Below, piece by piece: positions 10,399 through 23,310 of a DNA stretch of 64,000 bases; the stretch's first letter is position 1; each line of letters begins with the position of its first letter. The DNA comes from Lojkania enalia (taxonomy: Eukaryota; Ascomycota; Dothideomycetes; Pleosporales). The stretch is from NCBI GenBank assembly GCA_010094045.1, contig ML986589.1:565974-629973 (forward strand). Direction: 5' to 3'. The translations under genes were made by a program, and so were the position numbers. The notes beneath the pieces are model-generated. The model saw only the letters and a list, made by a program, of their open reading frames with translations. It was not told where the DNA came from and searched no databases.

Positions 10399-13300
10399 CT
10401 ATAGCTCAACGTCGGCCGTTTAATCAACTGCGTAAATGAGGTACCTGCCCGCTAGAAGACCTGGCGGTAAGGCGAGCTAGGTGCGACAGCGTCCTGTGAC
10501 TTTTGCGTCAGGGCCGGGGGTCGCTAGCAGGCCAAGCGCGTCAAGCTCTGGAGCTCGTCGGGGTAGGGTGAAGGGTGGTCGCTGTAGGGATGGAGGTTGT
10601 GCTCCCAAAGACACCCGCTGCTTGGTCCCAGCTGAGCGGGTAACGGCCGTCAGCCGACAACGCTGACCGACCCTCTGGCAAAAAAGGACCAAGGGTTCTG
10701 CTGGGCGGCGGTCGACTTGAGCGGCGGGAGAGCGGGAGGCGAGCCGTGCAGCGCAGCGCAGCTCCTGCTCAGGCGATCGCAGTGACGTTGGTCTGCCACG
10801 CGGTCCGCGGGAGCGCTGCGAGGTACGGGCCGGCACGAATTGAGGCGGATACGGGCTGTCTACGGGCTGTCTGCGGGCTGTGAGGGCAGATCGGCCTCGA
10901 GACAGTCGGGCTCGAGGAGGTGGATGGGTTAAAGGTGTGACTCGGGGGGTGGGAGTTTCAGGACAGAGGGAGGTCTGAGGGGCTCAGGACGGTGGAGAGG
11001 TGTGAAGGCGCGTGCGAGCGAGGCTTGCCGAGAAATGGAATAGGCCGACAACGCCAGCGCAAGTCCACCAACAACTTGCTTCTGGCTCGTGCCCTGCTTT
11101 TGGCAGCAGCAGCGGCTCTTCGGCGTGGCGCTTGAATGTGAATGGCCTCGCGGTGGTTGAACTGCTTGGGTACGAGAACGTGGCTGGATGTGGAGAGGAT
11201 AATGGCGTAAAAAGATGCCAGAATGACTGGATGCGAGGAGCTGTTGAGGTGTGGATTTGCGGCGCGGCCTGCTCGATCCAACATCCACAAGCGCTGAGGC
11301 TGGCCGTTACTTATGAATGGGCTCTGCAGCTTGTTTCAAAACCCGCCCGGCAACGTAGACGGATCCCATTCGAGGGCCTAAACTCCATGCGCTAAATAGG
11401 AGACGCCTATCCAGACACTGCAATGGTGGTATGCTGGCCGCTGCTGCGTGCAGCCCCCTACCCACCCACTAGCCAGCCGCTGGCGCCTCTTCACGAAACA
11501 TATAATTCTTACGTTGGGCGCAGTCACGATGCACGCAGATACATCATCGAGCAAGCATCCTGCAGCCTCTGAGTGCCGGCTGCACCTCTCAGGGTAAGGC
11601 TGATTCCCGAATCGTCACTCCTCCAGGGCCCGAAGGACTTTGTTCCGATTAATTCACCCCTGGAGGCCACGCGAGCAGAGCCCCGAGATCCCCAGACAAC
11701 GCCCGATCAAGCAGGTCAACACTCAATATCGAACCAGGTGCATCGAGCGTCTGCAGCGGCTGACGTTGGACCTGCTGTCGGCCTTTATTGATTCCTGGGG
11801 CTGGGTTTGTCCAGCAGCGCCCCCTCTTCGATGCCACGCCTAGAGAGGGGCCAAAGCTGAAGTGATGCTACACCTGCTATCCCAACTCCGACCCCAACGT
11901 ACAGCTCTTTCTTTACTTCTGTGAGCCACCAAGGAGCAGGCTTATGACAGCAACCGACGGGCGGTCACTTACTGCAGTCTCTCCCAGCGTGCAGCACCTG
12001 GGCAACCGAGGATCTCTCTTCCCGAGGTCATTTCACTCTTCGGTCATAGCTCGACTCGGCGCTACCAACGCTCTCCGTCCCATCAAGCACCCGCATCTAC
12101 GATTGGTGTGTACATTTGGAATTGAACCAAAGACCTTTTCATTGCAGCAAATCGCCGAATGGTGGGCGCTTCTTGCGACCATTCTCACCAATCAGGTTCC
12201 GAGCCGACTGAGTAAGCGCGTAGAGGGCCTTACATGGGAAAGACGCGAAGAGAGAGGAGTCCCGCTGCATTCTGGAACCAATATTAGAACGCACGATGCT
12301 CTCTTGCGCAAGTGCCTATTGCTCTCTCTCTATTCATTGCTGTTTGTTAGTCCGCTTGCCTACTTTCAACCATTAGTCAGGCCCAAGCCACCACTACCGC
12401 ACTGCAATGGGCTGGCAGGCAACGGCCGCCATGCAGTAATTGGGATTGTGTATGGATTGCACAGCATGTGTAGGGCTTCTTTTGGACCTCGAAGTTGCAC
12501 AGCTGAGCGCAGCACATGAGATTCTGCGTCACACAATACCAGCTTTTCTCAGGACACGAGATGGTCTGAACCGGCGGGGGTTCGTTGAGCCATGACAGGT
12601 CCCGAAGGTGTGGAAGCTTCTTACATCCCTACTGAATGACGGCTGAAGCTCGCCCTCATTCCGTCACCTCGTGGACCGTATTCGCTAATATGACCCCGCT
12701 ACGGGCCTGTAGTTGTGCAAGAAAGGGGCACAGTCTATCTATCCTAATTCCGCTCAGACCAGCAGAAATACTTCGACATGTCCTGTCTTCTCGTTTCCAA
12801 ATCTCCTATTGCCACCCTTTTGGATCACATCAATTTGCCGGAGATACTCGGACAACTAACTTGGGTAGGTGGATGTCTCTCCGACCACCTCAGCCTGCAT
12901 ACGATTTTGACATCCACTTTTCATTTGCACCTGTCCCTTCGTCTGAACGGGAATCTATGCTTCGTCGCCTCCAGCTAGTGTATGCATGTCCTAATTCGCT
13001 ATCTCCTTTAGTCTATCTACATGCACATCCTACGTTTCACACGGGAGTATGTAATCCCGGGCTTCAACCCTTAGCAAAGTACAAAGATGCGTCCATCTCA
13101 TGGTCGGCCGCTTCCAGTCCGTCTGAATACGACCGATCGGATCCGCGATGCTCCGATTGACTCTATCAATCCATAACACTGTCTATCCTCTAACCCTAGT
13201 TCTAGATGTAGATGCGCAATTCATTGTGTTAGATACTGACCACATATAGAGAACTTGGCATAGATTCACACTTCGCCGTCTTTTTTTCCTCTAATAACGA

Positions 13301-14371
13301 GAGTTAGTTTAAATCTCTAGCGAGCAAAATCTATATTTAATGGATTCGATGGGATACAGCTACGAAACCGTTGTCCATTGATTTCGTCTAATGGAGACCC
13401 TCGGGACTCCCGCATCCACTGTGTGGCATGCTCAATACGCATCAACGTCCCAAGCTCTGGCACATTTACATGCATTAAGGCGATTTTGATATCTCCGGAG
13501 TTCACATTAGATCGATGCGTCTCTTGGGAGTCTCGATCACCACCTCTAAAGCTGGGGCTATTTACCAGAAAAGGTAATCAGATCTTCAGCCCGAAGGCAT
13601 GCAGCTCGATTAAGATGTGATGCTTGCATCAAAATCGTATCGATGCACGTCGGTGTTTAAGTTTTCTGTGTTTAGCAAACACTTCAGAACTATACCGGCA
13701 ATCGGCTCGGGATTCGGTATCTGCTACGCTTGGCTTTAGGCGACAGTATATCAAGCTGAACTCTCGCAAGGAAGCCGAATACGGGAGTTCGAGTTCATAG
13801 CTTCAGCTTAGGACATCTTCACAAGTTGGTACAACTCATCACACTGTATGTTTAGAGTCATTGTTCAATAAGCCCCCTTTTACTACTCGAATCAGATATA
13901 TTCTCCATTAACTAGGCTGAGAAGCTGAGACTCGTCTCCCGGAAATGATGAGCAAGCAGACTCCTCAAGTTCTACGGAGATTTGCGGCGTAAATTGGTCC
14001 GAGCTTACATCCGCATTGCATGTCCTGTTCATTCACCTAGTCTATGGCCTTTTTGTTGCAACCAGGGACCATGGGACGTTCTCTATATTCCAGATCAAGC
14101 AGATATTCGCTTTTCAAACGTAGATTTTCCCAATTAAGAGATGCGACTCGCTAGAGAGAATGATCGGTCCACAGAAGGAAAGTACATCCTCCGTCGCTAC
14201 CAAGCTACCCAGCCTCCTTCAATCCCTCTTAGCTTAACAGAGAGTATCAAAACCCACCTCTGCTTCTCGTTCTTTGCAACATAATTCCAATTCTTTTCAC
14301 TAGTCAATATTGAATAATCTTTTCATGTAATCCATCGTTCGTAACACATTTACCATTGCTAGATATACGAG
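10399..14371. other. Large gene-poor interval, partly GC-rich
   Basis: The part nearest the MAPKK gene (about 10.4-11.4 kb) is GC-rich and probably promoter plus long leader for that gene. The rest becomes AT-richer to the right. Open frames up to 191 codons exist (11944-12519) but show no domain, no consistent splice structure and no signal. I see no supported gene, tRNA or transposon here. Confidence 0.5.
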
Positions 14372-15512
14372 TCACATCGATGTCGTTCCAACAGACTTCT
14401 CGCTCTTCACCTCATCCACATACTCTACCAAACTAGCCTCCATCTTCCTCGGCAACCGCGGCAACATCTTATCGAACGCATTCTCCCTCTTCGCACTCCT
14501 CATCCCATGCGTCTCCCCACTCCCCTTATTCCACCTCGACGTACTAAAAGTCCTCGTAAAAACCCCCTCAATGCCCATACTCTCACAAACCCTCTCAAGG
14601 AGCGGCTTCAACGTCGGCAACACGCCCACCACCAAATACGTCCCGCTCTCCGCAATGGTCCAGCATTCGGGCTTGATCATGTTGAAGGAGTGGTCACTCA
14701 GATCCGTGATCTCGAGGAAGGATTGCAGGCGCAGGCTCCCGGCTATGCAGCCCACAATCGCAAAGGAAAACACGATGCACAAGCCGATTTTGGTCAAGTG
14801 CGGGATGCGGAGGTTGTAAAGGGCAGGGAGTGGGATGAGTAGCATGATTAGCGTCGTTATTAGATTGGGAATGCTTAGGTAACGCCAGAGTTCTATGCCA
14901 CGGAATGCACAGCTGCCGTCTATCATCTTGTTCCAGTTGTAGTTGAAGGGCTTGCAGTTCGCTAGTGGAATGATGACTTGGATTAGGGCGGTAGCGGCGA
15001 CGAGGAAGAAGGTGACGTGGATGATGTAGATGTAGTAGCGGGAGGTGCGGCCGAGGATTTGCTGGAACAGGAGGAGTATGGAGAGTTTGGTGAGCGAGGT
15101 TGTTAGAGGACAGATTATTTGGTGGGCCAAGTTGAGTTTCAACATGTTTCCAATGGTAGATGGTGAGAGGGCGGCGACGTGGCGACCGGCGCCTCCGATG
15201 CGAATCATTACTACGATGCATTATTACTTTATACTGATCGAAGGCAGAGAAACTATATTGGGAGTATTTGTTCGAGGAGGTGGCCTTACAGAGTGCTATG
15301 GTGATCTTCCCAACGCATACAAAAAGTGCGCCGGTCAAGAGAATTGTCATCCAGCCATTTCCCTTCCGATCTTTTTTCAGATATTGCGACAAATACATGA
15401 GGCCGATAAAGATAGGCTCGAGGACAAGAAAGGCGATACAAATGTTCAGGAGCGGTGCACTATTGTCCTCAGCCAAGTAGGCTTGCGGGTAGTCCATTGT
15501 ATTCGGAATCAT
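14372..15512 (-). CDS. Fungal rhodopsin-domain 7TM integral membrane protein (PTH11-like group)
   Basis: Two exons, 15512-15290 and 15210-14372, join through GTAAGG/TAG into 353 residues. Seven hydrophobic segments are visible. The segment after the first intron reads RIGGAGRHVAAL, and KLSILLLFQQIL follows a few helices later. This is the pattern of the fungal rhodopsin-like membrane domain proteins often called PTH11-like or SAT4-related. The loop FNYNWN...GSC after helix 4 and a Cys-containing extracellular loop are also characteristic. The C-terminus (~70 residues) is basic and cytosolic. Such proteins are presumed surface sensors; ligand and coupling are unknown. Intact; neighbours give no functional hint. 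Confidence 0.85.
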
Positions 15513-17707
15513 CTTGATAGATGGAGGATAGCGTCCTGGGGAAAACCGAAGGTAGGCCGGCGCCTTCTATCTTGAATGATAGAAACGAAAATATAGAGGC
15601 GTTCTCATTTGAACTCCGGTCCGCACAGCGAAATAGTTCGAGTGTATCACAGTAGAAAGGCTTTCGCGAAGGATGCAAGCAAGATGCAAGCCTCGAAGCC
15701 TCAACTCCTCAAGACCTGCAAGAGGGTGTCTTCACTGTCAAAATACACAATGGCCAATTCGCCGCCCGCGATACCCAAGGCTCTTTAATATAGTCTGTCC
15801 TACCGTGAGCAAGGGGCTATGGGGCCAGGAACCTGGAAACGTCCACAGCGCATGCACGGGCTGTGATTGCATTCTTGGACAAGTGTACAATACGGAACCG
15901 ACTGTTTCAAGGAAGTCCGATCGGCACTATGCTGGCCACTCGAGGGGCCATTCTGTATGTGTATTCTTCGGCGACCACGAGGCCCGGTGATAGGAAGGTA
16001 TGGCACCTGTAACCGATTGCAAAGTCGTATTCTGTGAAATTGATGGCGCATTTCCAAAGTGCCCACGGGAATGTCCTCAAGCCATCTCTCCCGGCAACTA
16101 TTCCGTTCAATAACAATTGTTCGTCGATCTGAATCCTTCGCCTGACCCACATTTCCTCCACACAAATTGGTTGACAGCCCGTTCGCGAACCCTTGGATTG
16201 GCGCTTCGGGGACCAAGACGGGGTCTGTACGACCAATGGGGGCGCGACGCATCTGCAACCTCAACCCTCCTTTCTTGTTTTTTGGAGTCGCACAAGTGAA
16301 AATTATTTCCTCGATTCTTCATATTGGAGTCGATAAAGAGGTGCGTGTGTGCAAGGTTCTGTGGCTTGATGCGTTTCGCCTATTTTGGCGGTTGTTGGGG
16401 AATGGGGCGGGTTTGGAGGCTGAGCTGTTATGGCGCAACACTATTGAAAATCGCAATGAAGAAGGGATAAAATCAGTTGCAAGGAAGGTGTTTGAGGTCC
16501 ACGGGTTGTGAAGGAAGGTGTGGCGTTCGAACAGCGGGACGACCCGGGGCAGGGGCTAACCTGGGGTACGAATGGTTTCTGATCCTACGACGTCCGATTG
16601 TCAGTTCATGCAGTGGTCCCTTGGGACGCCTGAGTGTTGGACACTTTGATTTTAGAGTATAAGTCTCGCATTTGCCTTGATTTTCGATAATGGCATATGC
16701 TTTTACTACTTTTGGGCGCCTTTCGCCATACTAGATATGCATTAACATTAGCATAGCACTCGGTCCATCGTCCTCCCGGGTTAATACTGGAATGTAGCAC
16801 CCATATTCTGCTGGGACTTGAGTGTGCCTCGGCGATTTAAAGAATGAATATTTGGTTGGCGTGGACCCAATATGCCGACGGGTCAAATAATCAAAACATC
16901 GCCTGGCCTAGTGAAGAGAGAGGGTCCGCGCGCACAACCTGCACAAGGTCCAATACTACATTATTGCAGAATAAGTCGGTTCTTTCGGGATTGGACTGGC
17001 TTTAGAAAATTAAGGATGAAGAGCAAGGACAGGACCTCTATACCGCTGTTCTTTTTTGTTTCGACGAAACGGATTTTCGGGATGTGAGGATTATCTTGGC
17101 CCTGTTTTAGATGAGGCTAACATGTTGGTTAATGAACGGTGGAACGATCATATCCTGAGCCTGTTGAAATAGCATTTTAGTAATTCAGTGTTGGTCCCTC
17201 ATTCTTAGTTTAAAACTTCGTGGGCATCTTGTACCAGTTTTTGCACTTCGCTATTGGCTAGTTGCTAATCGTTCTTGATATTATTAATGCCATAGCAAGC
17301 ATTCCATGTTTACGGATTATGAAACGCAGAAATGCTACCCGGGTCGATTTCCACAGAACATATTCATCAATCGATATGATCATATTGAGAGAAGTAGCGT
17401 CCCAAAGCATACAAACAGAGCGTTTAGTACCAACAGCTCATGTATCTGGACCTTATAATTTATCCTATTACCTCAATAGTTGGAGTCGCTGTATCGTAAA
17501 GGTTTCGTACTATATTGAATTGGAATGAGCATTTGGTTTTTTACCTGTTAGTAAATGATACTGAAGCCCTGAAAGGTGTATGGCGGATATGGTCTCTAAG
17601 CGTGGCTTGATAAAAAGAATCTTCGGGGAGAAGGGCATAAAGGGAGCATCAAATGTTAGGTTGGGAAGCGGGGCGTAGGTTAAATGACCAACCCTTATAG
17701 TATTCGT
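15513..17707. other. Gene-poor interval
   Basis: Several frames of 60-154 codons overlap on both strands, with no conserved domain or coherent splice chain. A Cys-containing minus frame (16264-15800) is the longest and was not accepted. The right end should carry the 3' UTR of the amino-acid transporter. Confidence 0.5.
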
Positions 17708-19453
17708 TTAGCCCCGCAGTTTACTAACCAAAGTGCCTACAGCCAAGAGTCCAGCCAGCACACCACTCTGAATGGGTGCGAACATAGCTGAGCGTATGAT
17801 TACCAGTGACCCTACAACGACGAAGGCGATTGGAAGCAACAAACTAGGGCGGTAAGGTCGAGGAAGGTTAGGTTCTCGGCGCCGAAGAATGATCAAGCCT
17901 ATCACAGTGCTAACATAAAACACCCATTCCGCCATTCCTACAAATGTTAATAGCGCCCGAAAACTACCAGTGCTAATGTAGATTAGAGTGATACTAGCGG
18001 ACAATACGTTCGCATAGCTAGTGAATGGGTCAGCAATAAAGAAGCAAAAAAATGAAGGAAGAAGTACATTGGAGCATCGATGAAGCTCGTGTTGGTGGAA
18101 ATATTGACGGCGGGTATAGGCTGTTCCGACGGGGAATCATCGACACGGTCATGTCGTCGCTTTTTTCCAAATTGAGGAAGCCCACGCTTATAAAAAAGGC
18201 TAGGGAAATAATGTCGTTGCGACGCCGCTACGATAAGTCTACCGACTGCGAAAACATTGCTTGTTATAGAACCTGCGCAGGATATGGCTACTAAGAGTGT
18301 AATAATTATTCCAGCGGGACGACCGAGCAGCGATTTTGCAGCTTGTACAGCGACTGCATTAGTTGAACTCATCATATCCCATGGCAAGAGAATGTAGTAG
18401 GCAATGTTCACAAGCTCGTAACAGCTGAGTACAACAGCCATCGCAGCTTTAATAGCTTTGGGCAAACTACGTCCCGGGTCAATAATTTCGCTTGCGACGA
18501 CATTGGCCTAGGTAGTAAGATCAGCATCTAGAAGGAATGATCAAAGACGAATAATAAGGTCGATTCCCATCTTCGCCAGCCGTACTCACATTATCCCAAC
18601 CGTCATAGGCCCATAGGCCAGCGTATATAGCAGCAGAGTAGTGACCATAACGTTCCCACGTGCTGATAGAAGACCAATCAATTATGTGGCCTTCAGATAT
18701 AGTCGGACGGGTGTGGAACCAGTCCTTCGAATACCAATCTTCTGCTCCAGAAAAGGATGAATTGGAATCAATGGTATGAGCAATGACGGCTGTAACTCCT
18801 CCAAGTACAATAAGGACCACTGTTACAATCTTGAATGCTGTGAATGACTCGCTTAGCCTCATCGTGGTCCTAGTATTGATTGAATTAATAGCGACCATTG
18901 CCACGAACGCTAGAGCGGCCATGAGTTTTAGTTTCCATGCCGCCAGTGGATTAGCTGAGCTGATGGAACCGATTGACTCGGCAATGACGATACTCTGGAT
19001 GGCCATTGATGATGGCTTGACACCCACAATGTAGATCCACGCCATCAGGAAAGCCGTAGTATCCCCATACACGTGATGAAGGTATTCTTGCATACCTCCG
19101 TTGAGCGGCAACGCAGCACCAAGTTCTGCAAAAGAGGAGGCGCCCGCCCAGGAGAGGATGCCACCCAGCACCCAGACAAGCAACGCGGCACCAGGGGAGG
19201 GAGCATTGCTATCGACCTGGGCGGGCGAAGCGAAGATACCGGATCCAATCTGAAGACTGACTAGGACAGCAAAGGCATGCCGAGTAGAAAGTTGTTTCGC
19301 TGGCTGATCGGCCCTACTCGAAGAGGCCGATGCTCCCCGTTGTAGAAGGGGCTGTCTCTCTCCGACGTCTGCTTTTCTCGAGACCTCCTCTTCGCGCCCC
19401 CAACGAGAAGTGTCTCCGCTAGCATTCACAGCGACGGCCTGCTGTTGTGTCAT
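17708..19453 (-). CDS. APC-family amino-acid transporter (LAT / methionine-permease-like)
   Basis: Plasma- or organelle-membrane amino-acid permease. Exons 19453-18590, 18507-18068 and 18017-17708 join in frame to 537 residues, the usual size. The N-terminus (~50 residues) is hydrophilic and Ser/Arg-rich with a dileucine-like QPLLQ. Twelve hydrophobic helices follow. Helix 1 contains QIGSGIFASPAQV, matching the unwound G-[ST]-G-I-F substrate motif of the L-type/Mup-type APC branch. YDGWDN at the first exon end and NPLAAW/INTRTTMRL further support this branch. The last splice restores APIYANVLSASITLIY, where an unspliced reading would break the helix. Substrate is not predictable beyond neutral amino acids, perhaps methionine. 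Intact. Confidence 0.9.
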
Positions 19454-20224
19454 GAATATGAATTCCTAATTTTATTTTATTTTTTTTTTTCTTTCTCTTG
19501 TCGTTTTGTGGGATTTTCCCCCAAAGTGCAATTTCAGTACTGGTGGATGAGGTCTGACTCGGTCACGAGGCCACCATGCCCGGAGCTTTCTTCTTAGGCA
19601 CGCCGAATGGCGTGACGAGAGTCTGTGTATCCACTGGTAGTGTGGAACCCTGGCCTGGCTTCAAGTAAAATCACCATCAAGTAGAGGCAGTCGCAATACC
19701 AACATAGTGTTGAGGATGTAGCGTGGTGGAGGAGACTAGGCGCATCCTACCGTGGCTGGCCCCGGGGCGATGTGATTGGGGCTAGGTGTGGCTAGCGGGG
19801 TCGTCAAGCCACCCCAGCTTGGCGGGAGCACATCGTTTCTCGCAGCAGCCCACTCGACCAGCGCTGTGAAGCACAAAACACCCCCCAAACGCGACTCACC
19901 TATATCTATTGCACCACGCTCACAGCGCCCTGGACGACGGCAGACTCTCTCCATCTCGACCGCCCGAAACACTGCAATCTCCCCTCCGCCCTTGCCTTGA
20001 ATTTCCCGCCGTCGCCCAACTCAGTCTGCAGGTACGTCAGTCAACTCCACAGCGGCACGCCAGCCCCAAGTTTTCCGCACTTTGCGTGACTAACGCCTGC
20101 GCAGTGCCCTTTGTGCAAGTTTCGGCCTTTCCCTATTGCTACTTGCACTCCCCTCCTTTGCAGCGCCTGAGGACTCGCCGGCCTCGAAGACTCTCGTCCG
20201 TGACCGACCCCTCAACAGCACATT
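19454..20224. other. Divergent promoter region: transporter (minus) and PP2A-A (plus)
   Basis: Shared upstream region of two divergent genes. Next to the transporter ATG is an A/T-rich stretch (ATTTTATTTTATTTTTTT, 19467-19490), and a CT-rich tract lies nearer the PP2A gene. No additional gene supported. Confidence 0.55.
20032..20104 (+). other. Candidate 5'-UTR intron of the PP2A scaffold gene
   Basis: CAG|GTACGT at 20031/20032, a TGACTAAC branch-like sequence at about 20087 and a CGCAG acceptor at 20104 make a 73-nt intron in the leader, 120 nt before the start codon. Only transcripts can confirm it. Confidence 0.4.
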
Positions 20225-22419
20225 ATGGAGGCAAATCAGAACGACGAGCTATACCCAATCGCTGTTCTGATCGATGAACTAAAGCACGACGATGTGCTTC
20301 TGCGCTTGAACGCCATCCATCGCCTGGGTACTATAGCTCTTGCTTTGGGCGCCGAGCGGACGCGGGAGGAGTTGATACCCTTCTTGGATGGTATGGCATT
20401 GATGCAATACGTTGTACGAATCTATCGAAGCTAATCGCATGCACAGAGTCCGTAGAGGACGAGGATGAGGTTCTCACGGCATTGAGCGAAGAATTGGGCA
20501 ACTTTGTCGAGTATGTCGGCGGTCCCGAATACGGCCATGTGTTACTGTCACCCTTGGAAAACCTTGCGGCGATAGAAGAGCCGCTTGTACGTGAGAAGGT
20601 TAGTTTCTGAGCACCAGGATAGCCTGCCATGTTACTGACTGGCTCAGGCGGTCGAGTCTCTGAACAAGATTTGCGAGCAGTTATCACAACCCCAGGTCGA
20701 AGAGTCCTTTATCCCTCTTGTTTTCCGCCTGTCAAAAGCGGATTGGTTCACTTCCAAGATATCGGCGACCGGCCTTTACAACGCCCCTTACACGCGCGCT
20801 ACCCCACCTTCGCAAGAGAGCTTGAGGCAGCATTATGGCCAGCTTGTGCACGACGATACACCCATGGTCCGGAGACAAGCCGCAAACAATTTGGCAAAAT
20901 TTATCAAAATAATGCCGGCTACGATAGTCATTGAGGAGATGATCCCGCTTTTCCAGCACCTTGCGGCGGACGACCAGGATAGCGTCAGACTTCTAACGGT
21001 AGATATCCTCATTGCGATCGCCGAGGCTGTGCCTAAAGAACAACAATCCAGTCGCGGCGTACTTCTGACTGCTCTCCGAAGCTTGTTCGAGGACAAGAGC
21101 TGGAGAGTCCGGTACATGGTGGCAGATCGGTTTGAGAAGGTCAATACTCGATCCAAATATTTGAAACAAGCTTCAAGCTAATGTGGTCTAGATTGCAAAA
21201 GCCGTTGATGAGGAGGTAGTCAACCGCGACTTAGTTCCCGCGTTCGTAAAGCTTCTTAAAGACACTGAAGCAGAAGTGCGGAGTGCGATTGCGGGGCAGA
21301 TCCCCGGTACGGTTCAATGTACTGGTCTTGGCACACTACTGACGATGCTATCTCAGGCTTCTGCGCTTTACTCGAACGAGAGACCCTCCTCCACGATGTC
21401 ATGCCGAGCATAGAAGAGCTTGTTTCGGACCAATCTCAACATGTTCGAGCTGCTCTTGGCACCCAGATTAGCGGGCTGGCCCCGATTCTCGGAAAAGACG
21501 AGTGAGTAATATCATCACACGTGACCACGTGCTTGACTAACGGCGCTTAGAACCATTTCACATCTCCTCCCAATGTTCCTGCAGATGCTCAAAGATGAGT
21601 TTCCCGATGTTCGTCTCAACATAATCTCGAAGCTCGAACTCGTCAATAATGGTGGGTGCTTCCGATAGCTTCCAGCTTAGCCGCTGACCCCTAGTAAAGT
21701 GATTGGTATTGAACTTCTTTCTCAATCCCTCCTCCCTGCCATCGTTCAGCTTGCCGAAGACAAGCAATGGCGTGTTCGATTGGCTATTATTGAATACGTC
21801 CCCCTTCTCGCTTCGCAGCTTGGGGTCAAGTTCTTCGATGAGAAGCTCAGCAGTCTCTGCATGAGCTGGCTTGGTGACACGGTTTTCTCTATTCGCGAGG
21901 CATCCACTCAGAATTTAAAGAAGCTTACCGAAGTATTTGGTGTAGAGTGGGCAAATGATGCTATTGTCCCTAAAGTCATGGCAATGGGTCAACACCCCAA
22001 CTATCTGTACCGAATGACCACTTGCTTCGCGGTTTCAGTATGTCGAAACAAGATCCTCTTTGAATGTGGTTGCTAATCTAGAATAGACACTCGCACCCGC
22101 CCTCAGCTTGGACGTCATTGAGAAGTCTATTCTTCCAATGATGGACAAGCTCGTCAACGATGAGATCCCCAACATCCGTTTCAACGTTGCAAAGTCGTAT
22201 GCCATCCTCATCGATACTCTTAAACAGCTTCCCGAGGAAGGTACAGTCCTGGCTCTTCAGAAGGCCGGCACACCTAGTCAAGGGTGTCAAAAGAGCCATG
22301 AGCTTATTACCAAGAGCATTCTGCCAAATCTAGAGAAGCTGCAACAAGATGATGATGTTGATGTCAGGTATTTTGCTACAACAGCGGCGCAGGGTTTCAC
22401 GGATGCTATGCAAACTTAG
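20225..22419 (+). CDS. TPD3: Protein phosphatase 2A 65-kDa scaffold subunit A
   Basis: HEAT-repeat scaffold that binds the PP2A catalytic C subunit and a regulatory B subunit. Eight exons join in frame: 20225-20390, 20447-20598, 20648-21139, 21192-21306, 21357-21501, 21551-21651, 21700-22037 and 22087-22419, giving 613 residues (animal homologues ~590). The whole chain is HEAT repeats, seen in [40 protein letters not shown] and [13 protein letters not shown]. The seventh exon uses the second of two nearby AGs (CTAGTAAAG|TGATT); the first would give a stop. The last exon carries a slightly longer C-terminal insert ([13 protein letters not shown]) than animal proteins have. Start follows a CT-rich leader with a possible UTR intron. 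Intact, essential-type gene. Confidence 0.96.
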
Positions 22420-22874
22420 CGCCAATGGAGGCGAGGCCGGTGGGGATGGAATGAGCCATGAAAGCATTCGCATACAATTAATGACGTTTGATAGAGGAAG
22501 CCTGGATTGGAGGGCTTCAGCATTGCAGCGTGGGCATGTGACAAGGGAGGCAAGAAATCTTGTTAAAAGTGTTGGGGCAAGTTTAAGCAGACAGTCCTCA
22601 TTGCCCGTCTTTTTGCCTGCGTTACTTTGTGTAGTTCCGCCGTTCCGTACTGGTGGTTGTACGAGATACGAGGGGAGGGATGCTGATGGACAACGCGAGA
22701 AGACTACCCCCGTTAGATTTCATGATTTGCGTACCTATGACAATGCATTGTTTTCGGCGTTGAATATTGGTCACGAGTCTTTGTGAATCAAGTGCTGCTC
22801 ATTTGGTCGATTATGCTGAACTACATGTCCATATTCTATAATGTCCTTTCTTGTCCCCACACCAAGAAGGGTAT
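22420..22874. other. Convergent 3' flanks
   Basis: Tail-to-tail region of the PP2A subunit gene (plus) and the glutaredoxin gene (minus). The frame open from 22349 to 22786 is read-through into UTR and has no protein-like character. Confidence 0.6.
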
Positions 22875-23310
22875 CTAGATAGCGCCAGCCTGCTTCAATA
22901 GCTTGGGAAGCTGTCTCCTCTGCGCCTGTAGATCAGAATTGCCACCAATGTGCTTCTGTCCGATGAAGATGTTGGGGACGGTGAACTGGCCGGTCAGGTC
23001 GACGAGGGTAGATTGGATTGCGGAACCGTCATCTGCATCAATTGTTAGCCTTTGTTTCCAATATGCATTTCATTTGGAGCGCTGTTTAGTCCGCTCGATG
23101 TCCCCATCTCGTTCCGATCGCACCTCCATTCGTCAAAGAAGACTCGAGAGCATACGTACCAATTTGATCCAACTCAATCGCATAGAACTTAGCACCACTC
23201 TCCCTCAGTAGCTGTTTGGCCGCGCGACAGTACGGGCAGTATGACTTGGAGAAGACGGCGACGGGGTTCTCGTCTATGATCCCTTGGACCTTGGTCTTAG
23301 TAGCGGACAT
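22875..23310 (-). CDS. GRX1: Dithiol glutaredoxin
   Basis: Small thiol-disulfide oxidoreductase that uses glutathione. Exons 23310-23160 and 23032-22875 join at a GTACGT donor and GCAG acceptor to 102 residues, the normal length. The active site CPYC is at residues 25-28. [19 protein letters not shown] supplies the cis-Pro (TVP) and the GG glutathione-binding turn. There is no obvious targeting peptide, so it is probably cytosolic, as for the Grx1/Grx2 class. The symbol is by class; orthology within that class is not resolved. Its upstream region is shared head-to-head with the LMBR1-like gene. Intact. Confidence 0.93.

Noticed and set aside
12107..12150. tRNA T-arm look-alike on the minus strand (TTTGG-TTCAATT-CCAAA preceded by AGGTC)
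   Set aside because: The T-arm pairs perfectly, but no D-arm and no 5' acceptor strand complementary to TGTACAC is found within tRNA distance, and the anticodon stem pairs poorly.
11944..12519. 191-codon plus-strand frame
   Set aside because: No domain, signal or splice partners, and it covers the tRNA-like T-arm; probably chance in GC-richer DNA.
15800..16264. Cys-containing 154-codon minus-strand frame, considered as a small secreted protein
   Set aside because: No signal peptide and no convincing start or exon chain; family not recognised.
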